From the NCBI RefSeq assembly GCF_001486585.1, contig NZ_LN909045.1, positions 543,368 through 607,367 of the forward strand: 64,000 nt of DNA, written 5' to 3'. The stretch comes from Paenibacillus senegalimassiliensis. GTDB taxonomy: Bacteria > Bacillota > Bacilli > Paenibacillales > Paenibacillaceae. Of this stretch, positions 35,407-43,235 are shown in pieces (position 1 is the stretch's first letter; each line of letters begins with the position of its first letter). The translations under genes were made by a program, and so were the position numbers. The notes under the pieces were generated by a model, which worked only from the letters and a program-made list of their open reading frames with translations, was not told the origin of the DNA and did no database searches.

Positions 35407-36090
35407 CTATAATCCGGCAGCTTGTCTTAGCAGCAGGGGTTCCCGGATTAGCACCATCTTCTTCTCAACTTGAATCAGCTCGCTGAATTGTAGCTCCAGC
35501 ATGACCTTGGTCACCGTCTCCCGAGCGGTACCGGACATGTCAGCCAACTGCTGATGGGTCAACTTAAAGGCGATTAGAACGCCACCTGGCTGTTTGGTCC
35601 CGTGTTGCTCAGTCAGTCGCAGCAAGGTTTTGACAATGCGTGCGCGGGCATCCAGCAGGGTCAAATCCATGATGATTTCGTTGGCCTTGCGAAGCCGTAA
35701 TAACGTAGTCTCCAGAATTTTCATCGATATGAGGGGGTTATGGCTGAGCAGATTCATAAAGTCTAGCCGTTTCAATACATACAACACCGATCTTTCGATG
35801 GTTCGGGCAGAGGAGGTCCTATGTTTGATGCTTTCCAGAAGGGCCATTTCTCCAAAGAAATCTCCTTCGCAAAGTACGGACAATATAATCTCCCGGTTCT
35901 CATCATTCCGGTATACGTGAACAAGTCCGGATTGAATCAGATATAGCTCGTCCCCTTCTTCGCCTTCCCGATAGATTGCAGTTCCCTTATCATACTCCCG
36001 TGTAATAAATAATGGTGCAATTTTAATCAAATCAGCCATATCCAGATGCTCAAAATAAGGAAAACTCCGAATCAATTCAAGATTGTGCAT
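35407..36090 (-). CDS. Crp/Fnr-family transcriptional regulator
   Basis: 227 residues from the third possible start (GTG 36096, ATG 36093, ATG 36090; the last has the best 8-base spacing from AGGAGG). Cyclic-nucleotide-type beta barrel with GDELYLIQSGLVHVYR and GDFFGEMALLES, then a winged helix THQQLADMSGTARETVTKVMLEL. No FNR-type cysteine cluster is seen, so oxygen sensing by an iron-sulfur centre is unlikely. Lies on its own; targets unknown. Confidence 0.9.
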   Translation of the reverse strand: MHNLELIRSFPYFEHLDMADLIKIAPLFITREYDKGTAIYREGEEGDELYLIQSGLVHVYRNDENREIILSVLCEGDFFGEMALLESIKHRTSSARTIERSVLYVLKRLDFMNLLSHNPLISMKILETTLLRLRKANEIIMDLTLLDARARIVKTLLRLTEQHGTKQPGGVLIAFKLTHQQLADMSGTARETVTKVMLELQFSELIQVEKKMVLIREPLLLRQAAGL

Positions 36091-36215
36091 CATCACGCCT
36101 CCTTTCTCCCACAGGAGAACTAATTCGTGATATTTTCAAAGTTTCCTTCAATTATTTTAATTTAGAGAGATATCCCCTCACATGGAGGGGCTGATCGAGA
36201 TCTGCTTCTATGGAT

Positions 36216-36347
36216 TTATTGCACGTTCTTATCCTGGGAATATTGCCGATTGTAATAAAAAAACCAACAGTCATTAAGCAAACGAATTTGACGGCGGTCT
36301 CTCTTATGAAAGGCACGCATGATTTGATGACTGAGCCAATTTGGCAA
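36216..36347 (-). CDS. cmpA: Cortex morphogenetic protein CmpA
   Basis: 43 residues starting at TTG (LPNWLSHQIMRAFHKRDRRQ), six bases after GGAGGAG at 36354-36360; hidden inside a longer misleading frame. It matches the short CmpA protein that is made in the mother cell of sporulating Bacillus and restrains spore cortex assembly until the coat is complete (with SpoIVA/ClpXP quality control). The position just after tex and before sprT is that of B. subtilis. Presence strengthens the spore-former assignment. Confidence 0.85.
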   Translation of the reverse strand: MPNWLSHQIMRAFHKRDRRQIRLLNDCWFFYYNRQYSQDKNVQ

Positions 36348-36432
36348 GCGTATCTCCTCCTTGGTGATTCCTCGTATGGATAGGGTATGGGGCATTTCCC
36401 CAGAACGTGCAAGTCCTGCATGGATCGGAATA

Positions 36433-36490
36433 AAAAAATCCGGCCTGCGCGCATCCCCCTCATTACCAGGGGATAATCGCAGGCCGGATG
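36433..36490 (-). terminator. Terminator of the following hypothetical gene (minus strand)
   Basis: Minus strand: ATCCGGCCTGCG / CGCAGGCCGGAT with inner ATCCCCC/GGGGGAT arms, then TTTTTTTA. It also separates cmpA from this upstream gene. Confidence 0.88.
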
Positions 36491-36515
36491 CCGAATGATT
36501 CATCATTCTTGGAAC

Positions 36516-36866
36516 TTACGCGTATTCCTCTTCATACCATTGCTCCAATTGAGCCTGAAGCGCCCGAATCTCGGTCAGGAGTGAGACTAGCGGGTAATTC
36601 TCTTCTTGAATTGCAGCAAAGGAGGCTTCCAATTCATTGATGTAAGCCAGGCCGCTCTTGATTTGAAGCGATTCCTGGAGCAGGTCCAGACGGTCGCATT
36701 CGGCTACCGCGCGTGGCAAAGCCGGAACCTGACTCGCTGTCAGCTTGGCAATTTCCTTGTTAAGACGCAGATTCAATGCACTAAGCTGGTAGGCATAGTC
36801 CGCGGGCATCTCGACAAATTCCAACTGCTCTCCTTGCTGCAAAATGACATACCTCATTGTGGACAT
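36516..36866 (-). CDS. Hypothetical protein of about 116 aa
   Basis: 116 residues from the ATG ten bases after AAAGGAG (an ATG three codons earlier is too close to it). Helical, acidic, with leucine-rich heptads throughout (ALNLRLNKEIAKL, LLTEIRALQAQLEQWYEEE), consistent with a small coiled-coil protein. Not recognised. It lies between cmpA and sprT on the opposite strand to sprT; no functional partner is visible. Confidence 0.7.
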   Translation of the reverse strand: MSTMRYVILQQGEQLEFVEMPADYAYQLSALNLRLNKEIAKLTASQVPALPRAVAECDRLDLLQESLQIKSGLAYINELEASFAAIQEENYPLVSLLTEIRALQAQLEQWYEEEYA

Positions 36867-36966
36867 GCTTTCCATTCTCCTTTTCTAACCATCCTACTTG
36901 ACAGTGTAGCGTAAGAAGAAGTTAAAATTCAAGTAGTAGAGAGAGACAGCGGGGAGGAGAGAGTCC

Positions 36967-37437
36967 ATGACGAATGAACAATTACAAGCCTGGGTTGAAC
37001 AGATTTCGCTGCATTCCTTCGGAGTACCCTTCCGCCATCAAGCCAGCTTTAATTCCCGGCTACGTACGACCGGAGGCCGTTATTTTATGAAGAGTCATCA
37101 CATTGAGATCAATCCGTCTCAGCTTGCCGTCTACGGTCAGGACGAGGTCGAGCGCATTATCAAGCATGAGCTATGTCATTACCACCTGCATCTGTCAGGG
37201 CGGGGATATCGCCATCGCGATGCTGACTTCAAAGCATTGTTGCAGCAAGTGGGAGGTAGCAGATATTGCCATTCCTTGCCTGATGGGAAGGAGCGCAAGG
37301 TCTTGCCTCATCGGTACAAGCTGATTTGTGCGGACTGTGGGATGGAGTATTTACGCAAGAGGCGCGTGGACCCCAGCCGTTACCGCTGCGGGCAATGTGC
37401 CGGGCGATTACGACTGGTAACACTTGATAACTCCTGA
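36967..37437 (+). CDS. SprT-family zinc metalloprotease-like protein
   Basis: 156 residues. SprT domain with the zinc site HELCH (67-71) and HLHLSGRGYRHRDADF after it, then a C-terminal zinc ribbon (CADCGMEYL ... CGQCAGRL). Corresponds to B. subtilis YdcK next to tex/cmpA. SprT-like proteins are distant relatives of SPRTN DNA-protein crosslink proteases; the bacterial function is unclear. Start follows GGGGAGGAGA. Confidence 0.9.
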   Translation: MTNEQLQAWVEQISLHSFGVPFRHQASFNSRLRTTGGRYFMKSHHIEINPSQLAVYGQDEVERIIKHELCHYHLHLSGRGYRHRDADFKALLQQVGGSRYCHSLPDGKERKVLPHRYKLICADCGMEYLRKRRVDPSRYRCGQCAGRLRLVTLDNS

Positions 37438-37483
37438 TATGGTATAATGAAGGCATATTTATATCATTGAAGGAGTGATAAGC

Positions 37484-37696
37484 ATGGCTCGATCCAAAGC
37501 CAAGAAGCTGCGCCAGAAGCTGGTGCGGGAGGGAAAACGAAGTCCTGAGCTTAGCCGTAGCCCCTTTGCTACAGCCGATCTGAGAACACGAAAGACGAAG
37601 ACGAAGCGAGAACTAATCCATACGCAAAAATACAAGAACCACGCTTCCTATCATGGAGACGATGGTTCTTTATTTTGGCTGCTGGCGGCATCCTGA
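37484..37696 (+). CDS. Small very basic hypothetical protein
   Basis: 70 residues, MARSKAKKLRQKLVREGKRS start after AGGAGTGATAAGC. Rich in Lys, Arg, Ser and Thr; no hydrophobic core except the last dozen residues. Similar small basic proteins with the ARSKAKK start are conserved in Bacillales and have no assigned role; binding to nucleic acid is plausible from charge only. Close behind sprT (46 bp). Confidence 0.72.
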   Translation: MARSKAKKLRQKLVREGKRSPELSRSPFATADLRTRKTKTKRELIHTQKYKNHASYHGDDGSLFWLLAAS

Positions 37697-37709
37697 ACCT
37701 CCCAGGATC

Positions 37710-37738
37710 TTGACTTTGACGCGGAAGCGTGATAAATT
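37710..37738 (+). promoter_or_regulatory. Promoter of the tRNA-Asn/tRNA-Ser unit
   Basis: TTGACT (37710-37715), 17-bp spacer, TAAATT (37733-37738), about 30 bases before the tRNA. Confidence 0.65.
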
Positions 37739-37768
37739 AGGTGATGTTCTTGCTTCATTTGTAAACGT

Positions 37769-37844
37769 TCCCTGATAGCTCAGTTGGTAGAGCACTCGAC
37801 TGTTAATCGAGTTGTCACAGGTTCGAGTCCTGTTCGGGGAGCCA
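37769..37844 (+). tRNA. tRNA-Asn (GTT), with encoded CCA
   Basis: 76 nt cloverleaf: acceptor TCCCTGA / TCGGGGA, D-arm with AGCTCAGTTGGTAGAGC, anticodon loop CTGTTAA (GTT), T-arm GGTTCGAGTCC, G discriminator and CCA encoded. Confidence 0.97.
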
Positions 37845-37851
37845 TTTTCTT

Positions 37852-37940
37852 GGAGAGATACCCAAGTGGCTATAAGGGGACCCTCTGCTAAGGGGTTAGA
37901 CTGCGTAAGCGGTGCGAGGGTTCGAATCCCTCTCTCTCCG
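37852..37940 (+). tRNA. tRNA-Ser (GCT), no encoded CCA
   Basis: 89 nt with a long variable arm as in serine tRNA; acceptor GGAGAGA / TCTCTCC, anticodon GCT in CTGCTAA, T-arm GGTTCGAATCC. The 3' CCA is not encoded. Seven bases after the tRNA-Asn, co-transcribed. Confidence 0.95.
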
Positions 37941-37947
37941 TTGATAG

Positions 37948-37986
37948 AAAGAGCATCTTCTTTAATAAGAAGATGCTCTTTTTTTG
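37948..37986 (+). terminator. Terminator of the tRNA-Asn/Ser unit
   Basis: AAAGAGCATCTTCTT / AAGAAGATGCTCTTT, loop TAAT, then TTTTT. Confidence 0.9.
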
Positions 37987-38093
37987 CTTTTATTCCAATT
38001 TAAGTGGGAAAGATTGCATAAGACTACAATAATTATGGATTAAATCATATTTCTTGTTTGCTTACCATAAGATCAATTCAGGGAGGAGATGAG

Positions 38094-40244
38094 ATGTTGA
38101 GAAGAGTAATGTGTGCAGGGATTGCGCTACTAATCATGCTTTTAATGGTACCCCAGGTGTTGGCCGAAGGAGGTCCGGCGACGGTTCAGAGTGAGGTGAC
38201 TGTAAATAATATCCCCGTCTTCACGGATGCGGGGACAGATGCAAGAGGAATAAATCCGGGTACCTTCGGTTCAGAGTATGGTCGGTTGCTTCAGTTGTCG
38301 AATGGTCATTGGCTCTCAGTGTATACAATTTACAATAATAATGGGTATACCCGCGATACTAACGGTGGAACAAGGCTCCAGGTGGCAAGAAGCACGGATA
38401 ACGCCCGCACCTGGACGGTGCTCAGTACAATCGACGACCCGGGAAGTGATCTGGATAACGGTCAAATGCTTCAGTTGCCTACAGGGGATATCCTTCTGGC
38501 GGCCCGTTCCGTGCGCTGGGGAGAATCCTTCTATTTGCCTGTATACAGAAGCACCGATGGGGGTGTGACCTGGACCTATCTCAGCAATATTGATAGCAAT
38601 GTTGGTGCACCTGGGACGCTTGGTGGCCGAGGAGTGTATGAGCCGCATCTGGGCTTCCTCGATGACGGACGGGTGGCTGTGTATTATGCCAGTGAGAAGT
38701 ATGCGGCAAGCACGCCAGCCTATAGTCAAGTTATCTCCTTGAAAATATCTGCGGATAGTGGAGCTATGTGGGGGAATGAGATTTTTGCGGCCTGGGACCC
38801 GGGCAATTCCGCTTCAAGACCAGGGATGCCGGTATGGACCAAGATGAATAACGGAAAATATATTTTGACCTATGAGGTTTGCGGAACGGCAGGTTGCAAT
38901 ATCTACTATAAAGTATCCGAGGATGGTGCAACCTGGTCCAGCGGCCTGGGGAATCCAATCCCCAACCAAAATGGTGCGCCATACATTCTTTCGCTAAGTG
39001 ATGGACGGCTGGCCGTTACGAGTAATAATAGCAAATTATCCTTCAGCAACGATTATGGCGCGACCTGGTATACCAATGACGAGGTGTTATGGCCGGGGGG
39101 CTTCCCGGACTATTACTGGGCCAGTCTCTATCAAACGGGAGATCATGAACTCGCGGCCATGACCTCTGCGTTGCGATCTGAGGGCGGACACAACGTCAAA
39201 ATCAAGTTCCTTACGTTGCCAACTCGCTTCTCGGATGATTTCTCTGACGGGAATGACGTGGGCTGGACGAAATACGAAGGGACCTGGACCGTCTCCAGTG
39301 GAGCTTATCAGGTAACTTCGGCGAATGCGGCAAAATCGGTCATTAATCCTTATATCTCTCTGGTTAACTACTCGGCGGAAGCAGATGTTACGCTAAATGA
39401 TGCTGGTCAGGCCAGCTTGATCTTTGATGTAACTGGTCCGGCTAACGGCACCGACCACTTTAAGGGATACGGCGCCGGGATTGATACGAACGGCACGGTA
39501 TGGTTAGGCAAATTCAACAATAACTATACGGAATTATCCAAGGCATCCGTCCCTATATCGTCAGGGTCCAAGTATCACTTGAAGGTGGTCAAAAATTTCG
39601 GCAGAATTCAGGTATATGTAGATGGCGTGTTGAAGCTGGACCACACCGACACCTCGTATAACAGAGGAACGGTAGGCGTACGCGGAGGCTTTGGCAACAC
39701 TGTCCGGTTCGATAATATCGTGGTAACTCCTCACACGTATTCAAATTCGTTCGATAGCAACTCTGACCCTGGCTGGATACGTTATGGTGGGACCTGGTCA
39801 TTGCAGGATGGGATATATACGGTCGATTCTCCAACGGCCTTTGCCAAATCAGTGTTCAACCAACGGACGACAGGTTTGAATTACACGATTGAGGGTGACA
39901 TTCGTCTCCATGATAGCGGAGAAGGCAGCTTGATCTGGAATACAACTCAACTGGCGGTGGGCACAGATAGCTTCAAAGGATACGGAGCAGGCATCAAAGC
40001 GGATGGTTCTGTCTGGTTGGGCAAATTTAATAACAATTATACGAATCTAGGCGGAGCCTCCTTCTCCATTAACCCGGGGGAGTGGTATTCATTGAAAATC
40101 GTAGTCACCGGTCCACGTATGCAGGTGTATGTCAACAATAATCCACTCATCGACAGAACGGATTATACTTATCATAACGGTTCATTAGGTGTGCGGGCTG
40201 GATATAACAATAAGGTTAGTTTTGATAATATTCGGATGTACTAA
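38094..40244 (+). CDS. Secreted BNR-repeat glycoside hydrolase with two CBM66-like domains
   Basis: 716 residues from the ATG after GGGAGGAGATGAG, with a signal peptide (about 1-24, ending VLAEGG). Residues about 35-375 form a sialidase-like six-bladed propeller: Asp-box motifs STDNARTWT, STDGGVTWTY, SEDGATW, SNDYGATWY. Two tandem C-terminal repeats (about 385-555 and 560-716) share YSAEADVTLNDAGQASLI / YTIEGDIRLHDSGEGSLI and FKGYGAGI-DG-VWLGKFNNNYT, like CBM66/LamG carbohydrate-binding domains. Could be a GH33-, GH93- or related exo-enzyme; the arabinan cluster 10 kb on favours an exo-arabinanase-like role, which is inference. Confidence 0.82.
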   Translation: MLRRVMCAGIALLIMLLMVPQVLAEGGPATVQSEVTVNNIPVFTDAGTDARGINPGTFGSEYGRLLQLSNGHWLSVYTIYNNNGYTRDTNGGTRLQVARSTDNARTWTVLSTIDDPGSDLDNGQMLQLPTGDILLAARSVRWGESFYLPVYRSTDGGVTWTYLSNIDSNVGAPGTLGGRGVYEPHLGFLDDGRVAVYYASEKYAASTPAYSQVISLKISADSGAMWGNEIFAAWDPGNSASRPGMPVWTKMNNGKYILTYEVCGTAGCNIYYKVSEDGATWSSGLGNPIPNQNGAPYILSLSDGRLAVTSNNSKLSFSNDYGATWYTNDEVLWPGGFPDYYWASLYQTGDHELAAMTSALRSEGGHNVKIKFLTLPTRFSDDFSDGNDVGWTKYEGTWTVSSGAYQVTSANAAKSVINPYISLVNYSAEADVTLNDAGQASLIFDVTGPANGTDHFKGYGAGIDTNGTVWLGKFNNNYTELSKASVPISSGSKYHLKVVKNFGRIQVYVDGVLKLDHTDTSYNRGTVGVRGGFGNTVRFDNIVVTPHTYSNSFDSNSDPGWIRYGGTWSLQDGIYTVDSPTAFAKSVFNQRTTGLNYTIEGDIRLHDSGEGSLIWNTTQLAVGTDSFKGYGAGIKADGSVWLGKFNNNYTNLGGASFSINPGEWYSLKIVVTGPRMQVYVNNNPLIDRTDYTYHNGSLGVRAGYNNKVSFDNIRMY

Positions 40245-40257
40245 CTAACAGAGCAGG

Positions 40258-40296
40258 GCGCCGTAGCACCCGTTATAGGGAATGGCGGCGCCTTTC
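40258..40296 (+). terminator. Terminator of the glycosidase gene
   Basis: GGCGCCG / CGGCGCC with a CCC/GGG inner stem, followed by TTTCCT. Confidence 0.75.
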
Positions 40297-40337
40297 CTAA
40301 TAGATAAGGTAGCGAAGAATCCAGAGTAAAAATAGGG

Positions 40338-40366
40338 TTGCAAGGTACTATAGTTTTTGCTATACT
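40338..40366 (+). promoter_or_regulatory. Promoter of the tRNA-Glu/tRNA-Leu unit
   Basis: TTGCAA (40338-40343), 17-bp spacer, TATACT (40361-40366); start expected about 28 bases before the tRNA-Glu. Confidence 0.85.
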
Positions 40367-40400
40367 CAATTTTGTCGCCGCTTAAGGCACCTATAGATAT

Positions 40401-40475
40401 GGCCCGTTGGTCAAGGGGTTAAGACACCTCCCTTTCACGGAGGTAACAGGGGTTCGAATCCCCTACGGGTCACCA
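40401..40475 (+). tRNA. tRNA-Glu (TTC), with encoded CCA
   Basis: 75 nt; acceptor GGCCCGT / ACGGGTC, anticodon TTC in CTTTCAC, T-arm GGTTCGAATCC, A discriminator then CCA. Confidence 0.97.
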
Positions 40476-40492
40476 ATATTTTAATTGAATAT

Positions 40493-40575
40493 GCGGTCGT
40501 GGTGGAATGGCAGACACGCTATCTTGAGGGGGTAGTGGGCGTACGCCCGTGGAGGTTCGAGTCCTCTCGACCGCA
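40493..40575 (+). tRNA. tRNA-Leu (GAG), copy 1, no encoded CCA
   Basis: 83 nt with acceptor GCGGTCG / CGACCGC, anticodon GAG in CTTGAGG and a variable arm GGGCG-TA-CGCCC. Nearly identical to the copy at 42978; see there. Confidence 0.95.
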
Positions 40576-40580
40576 TCGAT

Positions 40581-40618
40581 ACAGAAAGAACCTTGCGTCC
40601 AAGCAAGGTTCTTTCTGT
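40581..40618 (+). terminator. Terminator-like hairpin after the tRNA unit
   Basis: Perfect 16-bp stem ACAGAAAGAACCTTGC / GCAAGGTTCTTTCTGT, six-base loop. The T-run is inside the 3' arm rather than after it. Confidence 0.7.
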
Positions 40619-40663
40619 ATAACCAATGATATGTATCCGATAGAGAATAAAGGGGGATAGGAC

Positions 40664-40984
40664 GTGGGAACCGAGTTTTGGATTATCATTTTGATTGGAG
40701 CGGGTACTTACTTGTTTCGGGCAGGATCATTAACCTTGGGAAGCCGGGTGAAATGGTCTCCGTCAACCAAAGAGTGGTTGTCTTATGTATCCCCGGCGGT
40801 GCTTGGTGCGCTGATTGGGCCACTGTTATTGCTGAAGGAGGGTCACTTCATTCCGCTTGCTCAAAATACTATGTTATTTGCAGCCATCCCGACATGGATT
40901 GTAGCCTGGTGGTCACGCCGTCTTCTGCTGACCGTAGCTGCCGGTGTGTTATTTTATGCTGCGGTGATGTACATATGGGGGTAA
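40664..40984 (+). CDS. azlD: AzlD-like branched-chain amino acid exporter subunit
   Basis: 106 residues, GTG start after GGGGGATAGG. Four helices, with the AzlD patterns IILIGAGTYLFRAGSLTLG and PAVLGALIGPLLL. The small subunit acts with AzlC in export of branched-chain amino acids or analogues. Here azlD precedes azlC (13-bp gap), the reverse of the usual azlC-azlD order. Confidence 0.88.
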   Translation: MGTEFWIIILIGAGTYLFRAGSLTLGSRVKWSPSTKEWLSYVSPAVLGALIGPLLLLKEGHFIPLAQNTMLFAAIPTWIVAWWSRRLLLTVAAGVLFYAAVMYIWG

Positions 40985-40997
40985 GGGGGACAAGAAG

Positions 40998-41711
40998 ATG
41001 AATCATATACAGCGTAAGGAGGATGTCGCACAGGCGATGCGGGATGCGCTGCCGATTGTGATTGCTTATTTTCCACTATCCATGACCTATGGGGTGTTGG
41101 CCTCCGCAGGAGGATTGCACGGGGGATTAGCGATGCTTGGGTCGGTGTGGATCTTCTCAGGGGGAGCCCAATTCATGTTGCTGGGTATGCTTACTTCGGC
41201 ATCTGCTCCGGTCACGATTGTTACCACATTGTTGCTGCTCAATCTGCGTCATGTTCTGTATGGAGCCACGATGGGGCCCTATTTGACGTCATGGAGGGAG
41301 CCACAGAAGTGGTTGGCTGCGATAGGACTTACGGATGAAGGCTTTGCCGTTACTTCTAGCAGAGCGGCTCAAGGTAATCCATTGACACCTGCTTATTATA
41401 TTTCATTTGCCTTGCTGATCTATGGCTCCTGGGTAGCTGGTACGTCTATAGGTATCGGTTTGGGTAGCTTTGTTAATGCTGAACTGGCTACCATTCTCTC
41501 ATTTGCATTGCCCGCCTTGTTCATTGCGTTGCTGGCAGGGGGAGATCGTACAAGAGCGTCGATGCTGGCTGCGGTGAGCGGTGCGCTGGTAGCTGTGTTG
41601 GCCAGCATGCTTCACTCGGGAGGACTAGGTCTTGTTCTTGGCGGTGTAGTTGGGGCGACGGTAGGGCAGCAATGGACCAAGCGGTCCCGACGTGCTGAGC
41701 AAGCTAACTAA
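40998..41711 (+). CDS. azlC: AzlC-family branched-chain amino acid exporter subunit
   Basis: 237 residues with seven to eight helices: ALPIVIAYFPLSMTYGVLASAGG and FSGGAQFMLLGML then LNLRHVLYGATM are AzlC signatures. Works with the AzlD-like protein encoded just before it. Export of branched-chain amino acids is known for the family. Ends about 20 bp from the convergent PAS gene with no clear terminator. Confidence 0.9.
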   Translation: MNHIQRKEDVAQAMRDALPIVIAYFPLSMTYGVLASAGGLHGGLAMLGSVWIFSGGAQFMLLGMLTSASAPVTIVTTLLLLNLRHVLYGATMGPYLTSWREPQKWLAAIGLTDEGFAVTSSRAAQGNPLTPAYYISFALLIYGSWVAGTSIGIGLGSFVNAELATILSFALPALFIALLAGGDRTRASMLAAVSGALVAVLASMLHSGGLGLVLGGVVGATVGQQWTKRSRRAEQAN

Positions 41712-41729
41712 TCTAACTACAGACAGCTT

Positions 41730-42362
41730 CTATTGCTCTCCCTCTGGCGGCAGATCAAGGAATGCTGCGTATTTGGGGTAGAGCGTCCTGATACAGTCGG
41801 GACAGATATCGTGTGTGAACTCTGCGTGGGTGTGTTTAATCAAATAAGCTTCAATGGTACTCCAGAGATCCTGTTCATCCTTGATCTTCTTGCAGACGGC
41901 ACAGATCGGAAGTAGACCACGTAAAGTCCGGATATGGGACAAGTCGTGTTCCATCTTGCGAATTTGTTCCTTCAATCGGGTAATGTCGGTGCAAGTGACT
42001 ACGAGGCCTTGGGGAGACTGCCCTTCTTCACCATACGGAGTGACTTCGGCCAGAAACCAGTGATCCCCTTGCGGTACCGCCATGTAAAGTTCGGCGGCAT
42101 AGATCGGGATGGCTCCATCCAGAACCAGGGGGACATGCTCTAACAGTTCTTGTGCGGCTTCGTACTTAAGCCGATGCTTGTGACTTCGCAGGTAGTCCAG
42201 CAAATTGTTCCCTGGGCGGTCCCAGAGGGGAGCCAGCCCGAACAGTCTAGCCCGGTTGGCCCAGGTACGGTTAATGTATACGACCGTTCCGTCGGCAGTA
42301 AGAATGGCGATACTTTGATTAAGGGCGTGAAAGGCTTCTTTCCATGGAGGGGATGGGTTCAC
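41730..42362 (-). CDS. PAS-domain protein with zinc-binding C-terminal motif
   Basis: 210 residues, GTG start. One PAS domain (about 10-120: SIAILTADGTVVYINRTWANRARLFGL), a short coiled coil LKEQIRKMEHDLSHI, then PICAVCKKIKDE ... DICPDCIRTLYPKY, a pair of CxxC motifs seen after PAS or receiver domains in many signalling proteins. There is no kinase, GGDEF or HTH, so it probably passes a signal to a partner by protein contact. Convergent with azlC. Confidence 0.85.
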   Translation of the reverse strand: MNPSPPWKEAFHALNQSIAILTADGTVVYINRTWANRARLFGLAPLWDRPGNNLLDYLRSHKHRLKYEAAQELLEHVPLVLDGAIPIYAAELYMAVPQGDHWFLAEVTPYGEEGQSPQGLVVTCTDITRLKEQIRKMEHDLSHIRTLRGLLPICAVCKKIKDEQDLWSTIEAYLIKHTHAEFTHDICPDCIRTLYPKYAAFLDLPPEGEQ

Positions 42363-42472
42363 GGCGAGTTCGCTCCTATAAATGAATTAAGGGTGGTTCT
42401 CCGAACCTGTTAAGTCTTGCCGACGCTGTGCTAAGATAGAGGCGAAGTTTCATTTTCATATTATATACGCAT

Positions 42473-42519
42473 TTACGTCATTAAACAACTATAAATTACT
42501 TATTTACGTAATAACGTAA
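42473..42519. promoter_or_regulatory. Candidate XRE-regulator operator
   Basis: A palindrome TTACGT-AATA-ACGTAA (42504-42519) ends 21 bases before the regulator start, and the half-site TTACGT recurs 31 bases upstream (42473-42478), three helical turns away. Placement suggests autoregulation. Confidence 0.5.
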
Positions 42520-42540
42520 CAAAGGAAGGTTGGATCAAAT

Positions 42541-42900
42541 TTGTCAATCTACGAACGTATTGAACTGCTAATTGAGCATGCGGGTATGACCAAGAAAGCA
42601 TTTTGTCTGGAACTCGGCATCAGCACAGGCAATTTGGGGGATTGGAAGCGAGGCAAGTCGACGCCCAGTACCAATAAATTGATTGAAATCGCTGCTTTTT
42701 TTGATACTAGCCTGGATTGGCTTATGACTGGGCAAGAGAAGCAGGCTGAATATATCCGGGAAGACAAGGTTGATTATGTAACAGGAGAAGAGGATTGGGA
42801 TACCTTTATGCATTCTCTGACCGAATCGGAACGGGCTTTGGTACGAGAATATATTGAGTTTACACGTTGGCGTCAAGAGAAGGCTGACCGGAAACCATAA
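42541..42900 (+). CDS. XRE-family helix-turn-helix regulator
   Basis: 119 residues, TTG start after AAAGGAAGG. N-terminal HTH: IELLIEHAGMTKKAFCLELGISTGNLGDWKRGKSTPSTNKLIEIAAFF (in part), SIS-type phage-repressor fold, followed by DTSLDWLMTG and an acidic tail. Short Cro/CI-like repressor probably acting at the palindrome before it. Not obviously in a prophage; next to the second tRNA-Leu. Confidence 0.88.
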   Translation: MSIYERIELLIEHAGMTKKAFCLELGISTGNLGDWKRGKSTPSTNKLIEIAAFFDTSLDWLMTGQEKQAEYIREDKVDYVTGEEDWDTFMHSLTESERALVREYIEFTRWRQEKADRKP

Positions 42901-42977
42901 TTACAGCTTTACTTTTAGCGGCAACGAAGATATAATAACAAATGTTCGTTTCATTTTAAGTAAGGCTTTATCCAAAC

Positions 42978-43060
42978 GCGGTCGTGGTGGAATGGCAGAC
43001 ACGCTATCTTGAGGGGGTAGTGGGTGTATACCCGTGGAGGTTCGAGTCCTCTCGACCGCA
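42978..43060 (+). tRNA. tRNA-Leu (GAG), copy 2, no encoded CCA
   Basis: 83 nt, identical to the copy at 40493 except three bases of the variable arm: GGGTG-TA-TACCC in place of GGGCG-TA-CGCCC. The changes keep the arm paired (C-G to T-A, G-C to G-T), so both genes look functional. Confidence 0.95.
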
Positions 43061-43075
43061 TCAAATTGTAGAAGA

Positions 43076-43106
43076 AGCTTCTCGGAGAATCCGGGGGGCT
43101 TTTTTT
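43076..43106 (+). terminator. Terminator of tRNA-Leu copy 2
   Basis: AGCTTCTCGGA / TCCGGGGGGCT stem (two G-T pairs), loop GAA, then six T. Confidence 0.8.
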
Positions 43107-43235
43107 GTATGTTCAAAAAAGGAGGAGCGTTAGCATACTCTAAAAAAAGTCCACCAAATCCAAGGATTGTTGCTATGGGAGAAGCCGCTTTTTTCACTAT
43201 AATAAATGTTGAAGAGGCAGCGTGGGAGGGATACG

